This document shows positions 1-10,770 of a stretch of DNA of 64,000 bases, one piece after another. A program made the translations under genes and the position numbers. The DNA comes from Rhynchosporium graminicola (taxonomy: Eukaryota > Ascomycota > Leotiomycetes > Helotiales > Ploettnerulaceae). The DNA is taken from positions 276,836 to 340,835 of the forward strand of contig FJUW01000060.1 in NCBI GenBank assembly GCA_900074885.1, in the 5' to 3' direction. The notes beneath the pieces are model-generated. The model saw only the letters and a program-made list of their open reading frames with translations. It was not told where the DNA came from and made no database searches. How positions within the stretch are numbered: the stretch's first letter is position 1; every line of letters starts with the position of its first letter.

Positions 1-458
1 TCCTACTAGACTACCTAATTAGCTAAAAGCTTTCTACGATAGAATTAATAATTACGACTACCTTAATAGTAATAAGGAGATAGACTAACGCTCGAGGGCG
101 AGCTTTTTTCGGAGGGGGGGGTAGTATAACGACTAGTCAGGTTTAGAGGTCTCTCCCTATTAGTAGAAACACTTACTACTAAGCGAGATTACACGAGTAG
201 AGTTTAGGGGCCCCTTTTTATATATATACTTCTATTCTCTCTCTACTTCTTTACTCCTTAGTTATAGATTCTCAAGTGATTCTTACTACTTTATATTCAT
301 AGCAATATGAGGTCTTATTACTCAGGTAGTTTTGAGACCTTTCTAGAGCAAGCGTCACACGTAATATATACTCGATATAAACGCGGTCTATTATAGCGAG
401 GTTCTCGGACCGTAAGTATAATATCATAAAAGCTAGCTTTATTAAACTTATCCGGGAT
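1..458 (+). mobile_element. RIP-degraded 3' end of an LTR retroelement (relic)
   Basis: AT-rich sequence nearly lacking CpA and TpG. A polypurine tract (about 110-121, GGAGGGGGGGG) is followed at 125 by TATAACGAC, the RIP form of the TGTAACGAC that starts or ends several LTRs in this window. A small inverted repeat (90-103, GCTCG-AGGG-CGAGC) lies just before the tract. This is read as the tail of a Gypsy pol region and the start of a 3' LTR. The right end of the LTR cannot be placed, and the long open frame around 272-475 has no coding character. Confidence 0.55.
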
Positions 459-463
459 AATTC

Positions 464-588
464 TGTAATGGGCACGTGATAGTCGGTTGTATATGTACGG
501 TGTTAGGCGTGTTCAGCGTGCGCTGAATATTATGATCTTTTAGTCCAGATAGCGTAGTTAGTATGAGCCTAACCTTAACCCTGTTATA
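464..588 (+). repeat. Left LTR of the TRIM-like element
   Basis: A 125-bp direct repeat starting TGTAAT. It is the less mutated of the pair, keeping TG where the right copy has TA. Confidence 0.8.
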
Positions 589-858
589 GAATATTCAGCG
601 CAACCGGTCTTCTAGCAGAGTACCTCTGAGCATAGCTAACGTGGCCCTTAGCGAAGGTATGCTGAGAAGCGTTAGAGTAACATGTTAAAACTGCTTATAT
701 TAAGCTGATAAGGGGTAATAGTATTGACTTCGAGATCTCTCGTCTCGGTATATTACGTTATAACCCTTAGGGGTTTAACGTAGCATATTAGCCGGGCGAG
801 TTATAACAATTCTTCCGCCTAAGGCGCTCGAGGACGAGCTTACTAAGAGGGGAGATAT

Positions 859-983
859 TATAATAGGCACGTGATAGTCGGTTATATATGTATAGTATTA
901 GGCGTGTTCAGCGTGCGCTGAATATTATGATCTTTTAGTCCAGATAGCGTAGTTAGTATGAGCCTAACCTCAACCCCGTTATT
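859..983 (+). repeat. Right LTR of the TRIM-like element
   Basis: A 125-bp repeat preceded directly by the purine tract; its differences from the left copy are almost all transitions. Confidence 0.8.
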
Positions 984-988
984 AATTC

Positions 989-1192
989 CTATAATCTCGT
1001 TTATAATCGGAAGATTCTCACGTCTTTTATTAGCTCTAGTCTATATTACTAGTCGTATTTATAAGCTAAGAATAATCTGAAAATTATTATCTTATACTTA
1101 TAATCGCTCTTAGGCGGTCTAGTATATAGCTATAAATAGATTATTAGTAATAACTATCTTATATAAGTCGCGTAGAATCATAGCATTCAGAG
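989..1192. other. AT-rich RIP-mutated relic, no gene seen
   Basis: TpA-rich sequence between the TRIM-like element and a solo LTR. No coding frame or recognised repeat is seen. Confidence 0.5.
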
Positions 1193-1197
1193 AATTA

Positions 1198-1649
1198 TGT
1201 TGGATTTGTAACCAGTACCTTAGTCAGTTTCGCCTGCATCGGCATACATATCCTGTACCTTATCAGTACATAGTCTTAGTACCTGGTTCAGTACCTTGCG
1301 CATGTACCTTGTTGTACCTGGCATCTACACCCTGTATCTTATCAACAGCCTGTACCCTGCATACTCTATTAGAGTTACTATGAAGGTTCTCGATAGAGTT
1401 CTACTACTCTCTAGTACGTATATCGTACTTCTAGAGGTTTCTACTAACGTAGTATGATTCTACGGTATACGTGTCTTCTTCTATGGAGTTCTGTGTTACG
1501 TAGTATAGAATATTCTAGAGAGCTCATATAGCTATATAAGTAGCTAGAATCTCTCCTGTAGTTAGCTCTCTTCAAGTAAGCAAGAAAAGCAAGTCAAATT
1601 GATCACGTATTATTCTGACCTTTAGCTGATTTCCACCTTCAATTTCACA
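1198..1649 (+). mobile_element. Solo LTR, family G, lightly RIP-mutated
   Basis: A 452-bp sequence beginning TGTTGGATTTG and ending TTTCACA, flanked by the direct repeat aatta at 1193-1197 and 1650-1654. A related copy lies at 50741-51393. The first 170 bp contain many GTACCT words in degenerate tandem array. Unlike its surroundings it keeps many CpA and TpG dinucleotides, so it is probably younger or has escaped RIP. No internal region is attached, which fits LTR-LTR recombination. The TGTTGGA start is common among Copia LTRs, but the superfamily is unproven. Confidence 0.75.
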
Positions 1650-1654
1650 AATTA

Positions 1655-2690
1655 TAATATATAAGTCGAATATTAATTATATAATTAGAGTTATAGAAAA
1701 ATAATTAAGTAAAAATAAGCATTATTCGCAGACTAGGAATTAAGAGCTCTTATAAGTAATATAGCTCCCTATAAGCTATAAAGGTAATTAATCTATAGTT
1801 AAAATTAATACGATCTTCTTTACTAGTATTTATAGATATAAAAGAAAGAGTAGTATTATATTAGCGTATATTCTGCCGAAACGATTAACTTCGTAGATCT
1901 ATATTATCTAATAACCTTTATAAAGCGTCTGGTATTTCTTGTAATAGCTCTATAAAAATAGCTCCCCTTTTTATAATAAAGCTCGTATTCACCTCTAGCC
2001 CTTACTTTATCGATTTAATAAAGTGCGATACACTTAGTATACTTATAATCTATCTAACTAATATCTTACGGACTTATAATAGTAAAAATAGATCGAAATT
2101 AATACGGAATAGCTTATCCTAGAGTAAGTACTACTAGAGTAAGTACTACTAGAGTAAGTACTACTAGAGCAGGTACTACTAGAGCAAGTACTACTAGAGT
2201 AGGTATAAGCTATAAAAGAGGCTCTTCTAGAGGTAAAGAAGATAAAAGAAGTAGTCGATTAAGTTAAGCAGCTATATTAGCCCCGATTTATGCACGCGTT
2301 TATCAGCGGCGCTTTACAGGTCGAGAAGCAGCTAGAAAGCTCGTAATAGACCCGCTATAGGTCCGCTAAAGAGTATTAAGATCGACTTTTTTAAGTAGCT
2401 ACTAAGAAAGCGCTTAATCTACTTACTTATTATTAGTTTCGGACCGGAAGCTAGAAGAATAGATATACGTTATACTTAAAACACGTCTTATATCGCGTAC
2501 CTATACGATTCGTTCGAAAGTCACTAATAAGCCGATTCTAATTATAGTTCGAATACTATTTAGGAGAAGACTCTATTAGTAGAGGGCATGAAAAAAACAG
2601 ATAGTAAGGGCTCGTAAACGAAATATACGAACGTTAAGTAGCCCGGAAATATTCAATATTCCTCCTTTTCGGCCGTGCAGCTACTAAGGC
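1655..2690 (+). pseudogene. RIP-degraded retroelement coding relic
   Basis: Heavily RIP-mutated DNA including a 15-bp tandem array (2120-2205). Read in one frame the array gives a repeated Leu-Glu-Gln-Val-Leu pentapeptide with TAG in place of CAG, followed by a stretch with stops only at TAG/TAA. The relic is probably part of a gag gene, but no zinc knuckle or pol motif was found, so the family is not assigned. Confidence 0.4.
2120..2205 (+). repeat. 15-bp tandem array, about 5.7 units
   Basis: The unit TAGAGTAAGTACTAC repeats at 2120, 2135, 2150, 2165, 2180 and partly at 2195, with only a/g and t/c variation. A period of 15 keeps a reading frame and would encode a pentapeptide repeat once TAG is read as CAG. 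Confidence 0.85.
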
Positions 2691-3255
2691 CTAGCTATAG
2701 CTAATCATAGTATTTCACGTGACCAATTTTTTTAACTAGTGATCCACAAATAGCTTAATATTATATAGATATTGATAGTTTCGCATAAAAGGGGGACGCC
2801 AGCGATGCACTATACGTAGTTACGCATACAAATCTTGGTGGTGATAGATGCACTCTGCACTTTGGGCTCGCTTACTTAGCGCATGGCGATTCAGATATTT
2901 CACCATGGCGATTTAGCTGTGGCAATATAATATTTCCGTATTTCAGTAGGCTATTTTGAACGGCAGAGTGAGTAGCGAGATGCCTCTCTCTTTAGAGCCC
3001 GGTTGGTAAAGGATTTTTAACTGTTTCGTAGGCGGATTTCGCGATATTTGATAACAGATTAGTATTTAGTAAAAGGGAAATCGAGTAGCTTTATAAAAAT
3101 AATTATATAACATTTTTTAAATCTCCAGTTTTAAAGTCTTTTTTTGTTTATCGGCCAAGGCGAGTCACGCCCAAGTGCAGCTAATCAGGATACTTCACGT
3201 GACTAGTAAAAGACAAAAATGAGATCCACAAATAGCTCAATGTAATATAGATGAC
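2690..3255 (+). repeat. Pair of about 75-bp direct repeats around a 400-bp core
   Basis: Similar segments occur at about 2700-2772 and 3179-3252. Shared words are GCTAATCA, TTCACGTGAC, GATCCACAAATAGCT and ATATAGAT, in the same order. The left copy has lost CpA/TpG relative to the right one. This could be a second small terminal-repeat element or a duplicated non-coding block; no target duplication was identified. The core has GGCGATT repeats near 2886-2925 and no coding frame. Confidence 0.5.
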
Positions 3256-3259
3256 ACAA

Positions 3260-5170
3260 ATTACGAAGCTTCAGACTCAGTATACTCTACGAAGATATAA
3301 CGATGAAGTGTTATGTATACAATCAGCAGAGGGTAGATTACTTTATTAAAAGGTATAATCTCTAGTATATACTGACTTCTCGATCACTGATCAAGTAATT
3401 TATGCCCTGCTTACGGACCTGGTTACTGCCACTTGTAGTAAAGTCGTTAGCCCCCCACTAATCGTACTAACATTAACCGCTGTACCTCCGTAATAAAAGA
3501 CGTTATTTTATTACAAAAAGTTCAGTATACATAATTTAACCCTAACTTTAATGTAATTAGTATCTTTAAACTCAGTCTGGGGTACCATAATGTGCGGCCA
3601 CCCAGTTGCCTCGGTTCGATTACTTCGTACAGGCCGTAGAGATCAATCATTCGTCACCAGTGCTATAAGACCCACAACTTCCTGCTTTCGAAATGACAGG
3701 ATTTACGGCGAACAGACGGATTGGCTGAATAGTTAAACCACCTCACTACGTGAAACTCACAACGTGAGATATTCTATTGCTACGCACAGGCAACAAACGC
3801 TTCATCTCTTGGGCATGTCCGAAGCATGTCGCGGTCAACTCGTGCACAAGGCCTTGGCGGCGTCGACTTGGGAAAAAAAAAGGGGGGATTGCCCACGTCG
3901 AGCCCCAGACTGACTCTATTGTAAATTTAAACATTGTGGCATAAGTGCCTGCTGCAAGGCTGAGAACAGGTTCAGGTGTGCCTTATGGGCCTCATAGCAA
4001 CATAATCGATTTCCATATTTGGATACACGAGGTCTGTCATGAACTCTAATAAGCTTGATAGAAACACAGATTTCCTCACAAGAAATTTGCCATGCTCAGA
4101 AAGGTATTTGGACTCTCTACGAGGATATGTCATTTCATTTGAGAAAAGAATTAGGTGATTCTACCACTTCGCGAAGTTACAGGCCCTAAGTTGAGGCTCA
4201 CCGCTTTCTTTCTGACTACACAATTTGGAGTTGAAGGACCGGGCGGTGAGCCTAAACTTGGGAGTACTTTACCGCTGTGTCCTCGTACTATATAAACTCC
4301 CCTCTCCCTATTATCCCCGGACTCAACACAATACAGAGGATAATCTACGCAAGGGCTTCTGGCTAATCCCGTGAGTAGCATCGGCTAGGAAATTGTATGA
4401 ACTCACGTCTTCCAACTAGGCTAAAGAAGAGAGGGATGGCAGATTACCTGTCCAGGATCGGACACCTAATAAATTGCCGACACGTTCTTAGCCCTCCAAA
4501 GATCTCATTTCTTACTGCATATGTCAAATTGATTGAACCTTCCTTAGCCCTAAGGACTAGAGTCAAAGGTTTTTAAGCAGTTGGAATGTTCTACAGAGCA
4601 GAGAGGAAACAGCTTGAATATACGTCAAACGTATATGACCGAAGTGGCATACTCGCACATCTTTTAGATTTTTATTTCGCGCCTTCCACGTTCTGTAACT
4701 CACTTGTAGGGAAGTATAAAGAACGTAACAGATAGTAGACAGATTGGCCTTGCAACGATCACAGTCATCTGACGACTCCCGCCGATGGTTACGGTTCAGC
4801 TTGCAGTACTCGAGTAACCCTCCTTCCACATCGCATTCGTACTGTGGATCTCGTGTTTTCGAATTGTAAAGAAATACAACCAAGTACTTGCGCAGTTCCT
4901 TTCCCGAGCATCCGATGTGGCCTTTCAAAGACCCTTCCTGGCAGGACTACTTACTTCTCGTTTTACTCTCCCGCAGATTACTACTGCTAGAAATCGACAA
5001 GCTGACAAACTCAATTACAGGTCTTATTGCAAGGGCTTGCGTCGCTAAGTAAGATTGAAGCATAACAAACAAAATCTGCCATTGCTCATAAGCTGAGCGT
5101 CTCCCCCTGATGATTTCTCCAGTTGCTTGCACATCCAGCCACTCCCCATCTCATAATTAATTCAACTACT
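3260..5170. other. Intergenic, start of gene island 1; no supported gene
   Basis: Base composition rises to normal gene-space values from about 3.4 kb. Several open frames of 60-120 codons exist on the minus strand (for example 4563-4928), but none shows a recognisable motif or a convincing splice structure, so none is called. The last part serves as upstream sequence for the LRR gene at 5175. Confidence 0.5.
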
Positions 5171-5174
5171 CAAG

Positions 5175-6143
5175 ATGGCTCCACTCACTTTCCTTTGGTC
5201 ACTTCTTACTCTCGCTCTCAGCACTCCAGCATTTGCAACCTTGGTGTACGACCCTTCAACGGCGAAACAAGACCTCGAAACTATCCAAACGCTCAAGCAC
5301 CATATCACCGTTGATCCCCAAGGCATTACCAAGAATTGGAATGGAAACAATCTCTGCAGCTACAAAGGATTATTTTGCGACAAAGGACCCGACCAGAAAA
5401 CCTTAACCCTACAAACAATCGATTTCAACAATTACAACCTTGGGGGCGATCAACTTACCCTCAGCGGCTTCTTGGAGAAATTCTTAAATCTGTTGGTTAT
5501 CCATGTGGCCAACAATCGCTTTATTGGCCAGGTTCCCGATCTTTCAGCTATCACATATCTATGTGAGATCGACTTCACCATGAACAAGCTCTCTGGCCTA
5601 TTCCCAAACAGTGTTTTAAAATTGAAGTATCTGACTTACCTGGATCTGAGCTCCAATATGTTTCACGGCCCCATTCCGAAAGAGGTCTTCGAATACTCTT
5701 ATATGCAAGATCTGTTCCTAAACAACAACGAGTTCACGGGCGTAATCCCCGAGGAAATTGGATCCCTCCAGGCGACTTATCTTGCCCTGGGGGCAAACCA
5801 GTTCACCGGCCCCATTCCCAGAACTATCGCGAGCGCCCCAAAGTTGCAAGGGATCGACCTCAGCGAAAATCAGCTATCGGGCGCTATTCCAAAGGAGATT
5901 GGATCAGCAAAGAACTTCACTTACTTCGACGCGGGTTCAAACAAGCTCACTGGAGGAATCCCAGAGGTTGTCTGCCAATTGAAGACCCTCAAAATGCTGA
6001 ACTTCACTAGCAACTACCTCTCCACGCCGCTAGGTCCTAGGTGCCAGGCACTCCAGGCACGGGGAATCCTTGATGTGACGAAGAACTGCATCCCGGGTGC
6101 TCATAACCAGAGACCTAGCGCACAATGCAGTGGGCAACATTAA
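5175..6143 (+). CDS. Secreted plant-LRX-like leucine-rich repeat protein
   Basis: An intronless 322-residue protein. Residues 1 to about 21 form a signal peptide (hydrophobic core, AFA-T cleavage site), and no later membrane segment is seen. Residues about 53-70 hold a Cys-containing N-terminal cap (NNLCSYKGLFCD). About 9-10 LRRs of the plant-specific type follow (LxxLxLxxNxFxGxIP) up to about residue 270, then a C-terminal cap with cysteines (CQ, NCIPG, CSG). The cap and repeats match the LRR domain of plant LRX (LRR-extensin) wall proteins, but the extensin tail is missing. In plants that domain binds RALF peptides and cell-wall material. In a fungus such a secreted protein could act in its own wall or as an effector copying or sequestering plant LRX ligands; that role is inference. 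The ATG at 5175 sits in context CAAGATGG. Confidence 0.88.
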   Translation: MAPLTFLWSLLTLALSTPAFATLVYDPSTAKQDLETIQTLKHHITVDPQGITKNWNGNNLCSYKGLFCDKGPDQKTLTLQTIDFNNYNLGGDQLTLSGFLEKFLNLLVIHVANNRFIGQVPDLSAITYLCEIDFTMNKLSGLFPNSVLKLKYLTYLDLSSNMFHGPIPKEVFEYSYMQDLFLNNNEFTGVIPEEIGSLQATYLALGANQFTGPIPRTIASAPKLQGIDLSENQLSGAIPKEIGSAKNFTYFDAGSNKLTGGIPEVVCQLKTLKMLNFTSNYLSTPLGPRCQALQARGILDVTKNCIPGAHNQRPSAQCSGQH

Positions 6144-7860
6144 GAGGAGGCTTTTTCGCCAGAGGCTCGCTCCGCGTCGTGGGAGACGTTTCGTGGGTTT
6201 GAGAGTCAGACGGACTGGTAGTGGTTTAATTTGAGAAAGATGTGATTTTGTTGTCGTCGGCGCAGCTTTTAATTATCCATATTCCCGCTATCTTGAGAGA
6301 GATAGACTGCCTCACCCTTTCGCCTTGCGAGGCTCTTTATCCACCCCAAGTCTATGCAGCTGTATTTAGTTAGTCATGAGGTTTGCGCTCATAATGGCTA
6401 GGAAAGCGTTTTTTGGCAGCTGGGATTCAATATTACCTTCTTGAAGATCACACGTATCGCTGTCATTGAGAAGGGATCCTGTAAACTAATGCGTGCTCAT
6501 GGATCTCCGCATCCACATTGACTTTATAACAGGCTAGGGTTTCTCTCACAATCGCGGAGCTCAGATAACGAGTCTCCTCCAGACCTTTGCTTATACAAGC
6601 ACGACACCAAGTTCAACACCAACAGCAATAACCAAAACCTTTGACCTTGACTATACAGGACTCATCCCTGTTAGCTGAATAATGTCTGTAAGGTGAAGCG
6701 ATCTATACGAGGATGTCTGCTAGGATTGAAGGATAAGCTGCACGAGATGTGTGTCTTGTCGAGCTACAAACACTGTAATTCGAATTTTCTGCTACGCTAA
6801 CAACGTGGCGATGGACCTTTTCTTCATAAATATACTTATCACGCTCCTAGGCTTTGATACACATTTCTGCTGGCAACGAATAATATCGTATTCTGCAACA
6901 TACCATGTTCGCCGTATACAAAGAGTAGGATTTCAGTGGTCCTGGAAGTGCTATAATTAGTTTCACCAGAGATGGCTCTTATTGAGCTAGAAATGCATGT
7001 ATTGGAATGCGCTCCGTTAAAGCGTCGGCTGGTCGAGTGGTAGTGAGTGATATTATCAGGCCTAGACTTACTTCTCATTCATTTTCAAAGCACACTAAGA
7101 GCATTATACCGGCGATCTCTCTATCTTCCAAGGATAACACAATAACTGAATCCTTGCATGGAGACTGTAAGTAGGATGTGATACTCACATCTGAAGACAC
7201 AATAGCTGTTAGTGTGATCCTGGCCTTTGAACGGCTTAAATACACTTCCTAGATGTTACTTAGATGTATTTGTAGTCATATAATACCTAAAGATATTAGA
7301 CCATTATATCCTTTTTCAAAAGAATAATAATAAGATCCTATGACTAGTATTTCAAGACATGATAGTAACGAATATTCGTCCTTCGATTTCAAAAGGCTAA
7401 AGAACTATTGATTTATGCCTTAAAAGGATTTAAATACTAGTCCATCAATGTTTGTGCCTATCAAAGTATGGCGGCATTCATGTCGAATAGAATGTATAAA
7501 TTTTGATATGGCTTAACGAGGAAGCTATTCCCTAGTCTTGGGAAACGGGTCGAGTGCGAAGACCTCCCGTAACACACAAGCATCTGTGGCCTGCCAGGTT
7601 CATCTCAAGTTTGAAAGGTTTTCCGACTATGGCATATGGAAATAGCGCTTTTCGTCATATCACTCTTCTCGCAGCGTCAATTTGAGACATTTGTGATCAA
7701 GCCTTCAGTCTAATCGTGCCGTGCGCTCTTTGTCGCTTTGTTGTTTCGCTAGAACTCATGAAACACGCCCACGAAGCACGGAGCTTGTCGAGCTTTCAGC
7801 GTATGTCGTGATCTTGATGTTCATCTTCGCCGGAATCGCGAGCATTCAATCTCTTGCGAA
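6144..7860. other. Intergenic region without a supported gene
   Basis: About 1.7 kb between the LRR gene and the SET-domain gene. Only short frames are seen (for example 6751-6960 +, 6839-7078 -), without motifs. The stretch 7260-7480 is AT-rich but not clearly RIP-mutated. No tRNA-like structure was noticed. Confidence 0.5.
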
Positions 7861-7867
7861 CGCGGGA

Positions 7868-9678
7868 ATGATGCTTTTGGGCAGGATGAATGTTCTTTTG
7901 TATTTATTCATTACGGTTCTGAGTGGTGGCCCAGTCCATGCCAGTGTTCATGAAGTGCCTCTGTTGGCGAAAAGCACAGGCACCCAGGCGGCGCCTTTGC
8001 CAGCGGATACATCGTGTCCAGCCTCACAAAACAATTATTCGAATCTCCTTCATGCCATCCAGCCCGAAAAAGGCATCACATGTCCTGTTGAGTACGACTT
8101 TGGGTACTCAAATGGAATCCCAAGCATCGCGTCTAGCAGTTCACCACAGTGTATCGCAGTCCCGGGCTCCTCCTCTAGCTATTGTGTTTTTGCATTCCCT
8201 GAATTTGCACAAGGTCGTGGTAAGTTTCTTTGATGTTTATGACACCCTTCGATTCTGGCCCCGTACTTCATCGATAAATGACAGCTGAAGGCTGACGATT
8301 GGTAGGCTTCGTTATAATTGCATCTCCTTGGATAGCTCCAGCCATCGAGTCTGCGGCAGCGACTTTCCGTCCAAGTGTTAAAGCCAATGATCATGAATAT
8401 TTCTACGAGAAACCCCTTCCAGGACGTGGCATTGGTCTAATCAGTAATCACACCTTCCGAAAAGGTGACTTAATCATGGCGGCAACCCCACTCCTACTCG
8501 TTCAAGAACACGCATTGAGCGAATTGCCTGAAGCGGAAAGGCATCAGATTCAGCAGCTGGCTATCGCAGCTCTTCCGCTACAGTCGAGTGAGAAGTTTCT
8601 GGATCTTGCAGGTCACTTTGGTGGAAACAGAATCGAAGATATTCTCCTAACGAACGCCTTCAGCGCCAAGTTTGGTTCCAATAAGGAGGGGTTTGGTATT
8701 GTAGTCCCAGAGGCTGCTCGACTGAACCATGATTGCAGGCCAAATGTGAGTATATATCCGACTCATGAAGACATCAAACTTCAAAGACAGTTCCTTGTCG
8801 ACAAGCGAGTAGCTGACTCTGACTGCGTTGGGTTGTCTAGGCTCGCTTTGCGTTTGACACAAGTACTCTAAGTCACAAAGTACATGCAGCTCGCGACATT
8901 ATGCCCGGTGAGGAACTCACATTCTCATACCTAGACGAGAAGCAGACCTATTCGGCACGACAAGAACAGCTTGAAGCCCACTGGGGATTCAAGTGTGGGT
9001 GTAAACTTTGTTCCGCCTCAGAAGATCTCAGAGTTCTCTCCGACAATCGGCTGCGACGTATCTCAGTCTTGCGGAAAACATTATTCTCGTTTACACCTGA
9101 AAACTTCGAGACCATCACCCCTGAGCTAGTCCTGGAACTCGTATCACTTTACGAATCCGAAGGGCTGCATGGTGCAATGGCCGAGGCATACATGGTGACA
9201 TCGTTTTGGTACTGCATTTGGGGAGACATCTTGGAGACAAAGAAGTGGGCAGCGCTAGCGAGCAAGAATGTAAGTGACAATCGGAGTCGGTTGAAGCATT
9301 GCTTCCTGGCCTCAGATGATACCTGCTAATTTACCTGCTATAGTGGCTAGTTGTAGGTTGATCGACTTCCATTACTTTTCCGATAATGTTCTCATTTGTG
9401 CTAACTCAGGTTGATTTGGTAGTGGCACGCAGCTGGGGAGAAAAACCAACAGCAGATGAAGTCCCTGACTCGTCGGCCCGAAGGTTAGTCTATATTACTC
9501 TTCTCTGTACATCACTGCATACCTAGGTGCGAACTATCGTCGGTCACCGCAAGTGCTAACATATCCTGACAGATCATTGGTGCTGGGAAGCGAAAAAGAA
9601 GTCGGAAATGTAGTCGGCGATGCCAGAGAGAACAACTTTGGAAAAGTACTAGTAAAATATATTCGAAATGTTACATAA
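7868..9678 (+). CDS. Probable secreted or membrane-anchored SET-domain protein
   Basis: Multi-exon gene. Exon 1 runs from an ATG near 7868 (7817, 7871 and 7886 also possible) to 8219. Introns are at 8220-8305, 8746-8840 and 9270-9343 (GTAAGT/GTGAGT...TAG). The 3' end is less sure: a 9-nt exon at 9344-9352, then exons 9410-9483 and 9573-9678, would keep the frame open to TAA. The N-terminus carries a hydrophobic segment ending GGPVHA, a likely signal peptide, followed by a Cys-containing spacer. SET motifs are in order: GRGIGLIS, NHDCRPN (joined to ARFAFD across intron 2), GEELTFSYLD, and the post-SET CGCKLC. These residues form the SAM/lysine-binding core of SET methyltransferases, so the fold looks intact. 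Fungi carry families of such proteins with N-terminal signal sequences; substrate and location are unknown. Confidence 0.8.
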
Positions 9679-9820
9679 GCTATCATACCATCCACTAATC
9701 TAATTGAAGTATCCTCAGAAACCTGCTTGCTCGTCTGCCAGCGTCCGTAGCGTGTTTACCTGGCTTTCCTTGGGGGAGCCGACACAGCCCATTCTGAGTA
9801 CCAGTCCAGCGCAGGTCGCC

Positions 9821-10770
9821 TCATGATACCCCACAATTCCATTTCTCCTTCTCTTTCATCTGTACCGAGTCCTGTGCTGGATGATAATGCTCAAAATCTA
9901 TAATGGAACTGCATCATTGAAGCTCGGGTCAACAAAAGTAGGAGATGGTCACGGCCTCAGCAGTAGCTCACCATTGCCCTGTTTCTTCATCCCACAGGAT
10001 GTTCCTTAAGCCACGGTCATATGGCGCAAAACCTTCAGACCAAATCTCCCTTTGATCTTTCAATACTTGTTGTCTGTGGGTACAGTCTACAGCTTACCTC
10101 AGTGTTGCCAAAAACGCAGTCCGTATCAATGTCTGTACTTCCAATGGCAGACTCCAAAAGCCCAAATCAAGCAGCGTCTTCCCGGGCATGAGAGTCATGA
10201 TGGTGATGACGAGATAGCCTCCAGGAAATAGGCTATGAGTACCTTGACTTTGTTTCTTCCCTGCAATAGTGGAAAGATTAACCCATGAAATTTTCAATAA
10301 CGATTGTCGACTGTAGTGTAAAACAGGAGATGGAAGAGTTTCATGTCCAAGAGTTCGATAGTCGGTGAACCTACATTTTACCAGCTGAGGAACCGATTTC
10401 TGTTCTTTTAACGCAAAAGTCTTCAAGGCGTGCAGTTCGGCCGCTGTCTCTGTATTTGGACCATCAATTGGGTCCTTCATTTCAGCACATGGAACTCTGT
10501 TCAATGTAAGCTCGCGCTGCTCTCAAAGCATATGCGGAAAGCTTACTGGACCTTGACTTTCATGACGAGTGTTTTTTCGGCTTCCTCATCTTCTGTTGAG
10601 TTCAAGTCGTTTGGATCTCGTCGACACAGGTACAAGATTCGAGCGACGCCAATGTCTTTCCTGAAGTCCGTGATAGGCCTGAGCCGCTCGTATCGTGATC
10701 CGTCGTCAAAGATCTGGACCTTATCCAGAATACCATCCGCGTCTGCTACTGTTAACCCCAACGAAGTCAT
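9821..10770 (-). CDS. Small fungal kinase-like protein (four exons)
   Basis: Exons on the minus strand are 10770-10548, 10496-10098, 10073-9972 and 9908-9821. Introns start GTAAGC, GTAAGC and GTGAGC and all junctions keep the frame; the protein is about 270 residues. It has ARILYLCRR and VMKVKVQ (a likely beta3-type Lys), then GGYLVITIMTLMPG (hinge region). YDRGLRNILWDEETG (degenerate catalytic loop) and SIIDFEHY (DFG-like Asp) follow. This pattern is seen in a large fungal-specific set of protein-kinase-like (APH/choline-kinase-like) proteins, usually annotated hypothetical. The usual HxD is replaced by YDRG, so kinase activity is doubtful. The last intron uses acceptor GATGCAG; a nearby TATAG acceptor would create a stop. 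An upstream exon cannot be excluded. The gene is convergent with the SET gene, 142 bp apart. Confidence 0.72.

Larger units (their letters stand above)
464..983 (+). mobile_element. TRIM-like miniature LTR element (complete)
   Basis: Two 125-bp direct repeats (464-588 and 859-983) flank a 270-bp non-coding core. The left repeat starts TGTAATGGGCAC and the right one has the RIP form TATAATAGGCAC. The element is flanked by a 5-bp direct repeat, aattc, at 459-463 and 984-988. A polypurine tract (about 844-856, AAGAGGGGAGATA) abuts the right repeat, and a GCTCG-AGGA-CGAGC hairpin (826-839) precedes it. Of the nine differences I count between the repeats, eight are transitions, as RIP predicts. 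Length, LTR pair, tract and target duplication fit a terminal-repeat retrotransposon in miniature; no protein is encoded. Confidence 0.8.

Noticed and set aside
2086..2205. Short regular repeats considered as a CRISPR array
   Set aside because: The units are adjacent 15-mers without spacers in a fungal RIP-mutated relic.
4563..4928. 121-codon minus-strand ORF with several Cys
   Set aside because: It starts and ends without supporting motifs or a signal peptide; cysteines are scattered and no homologous family is recalled.
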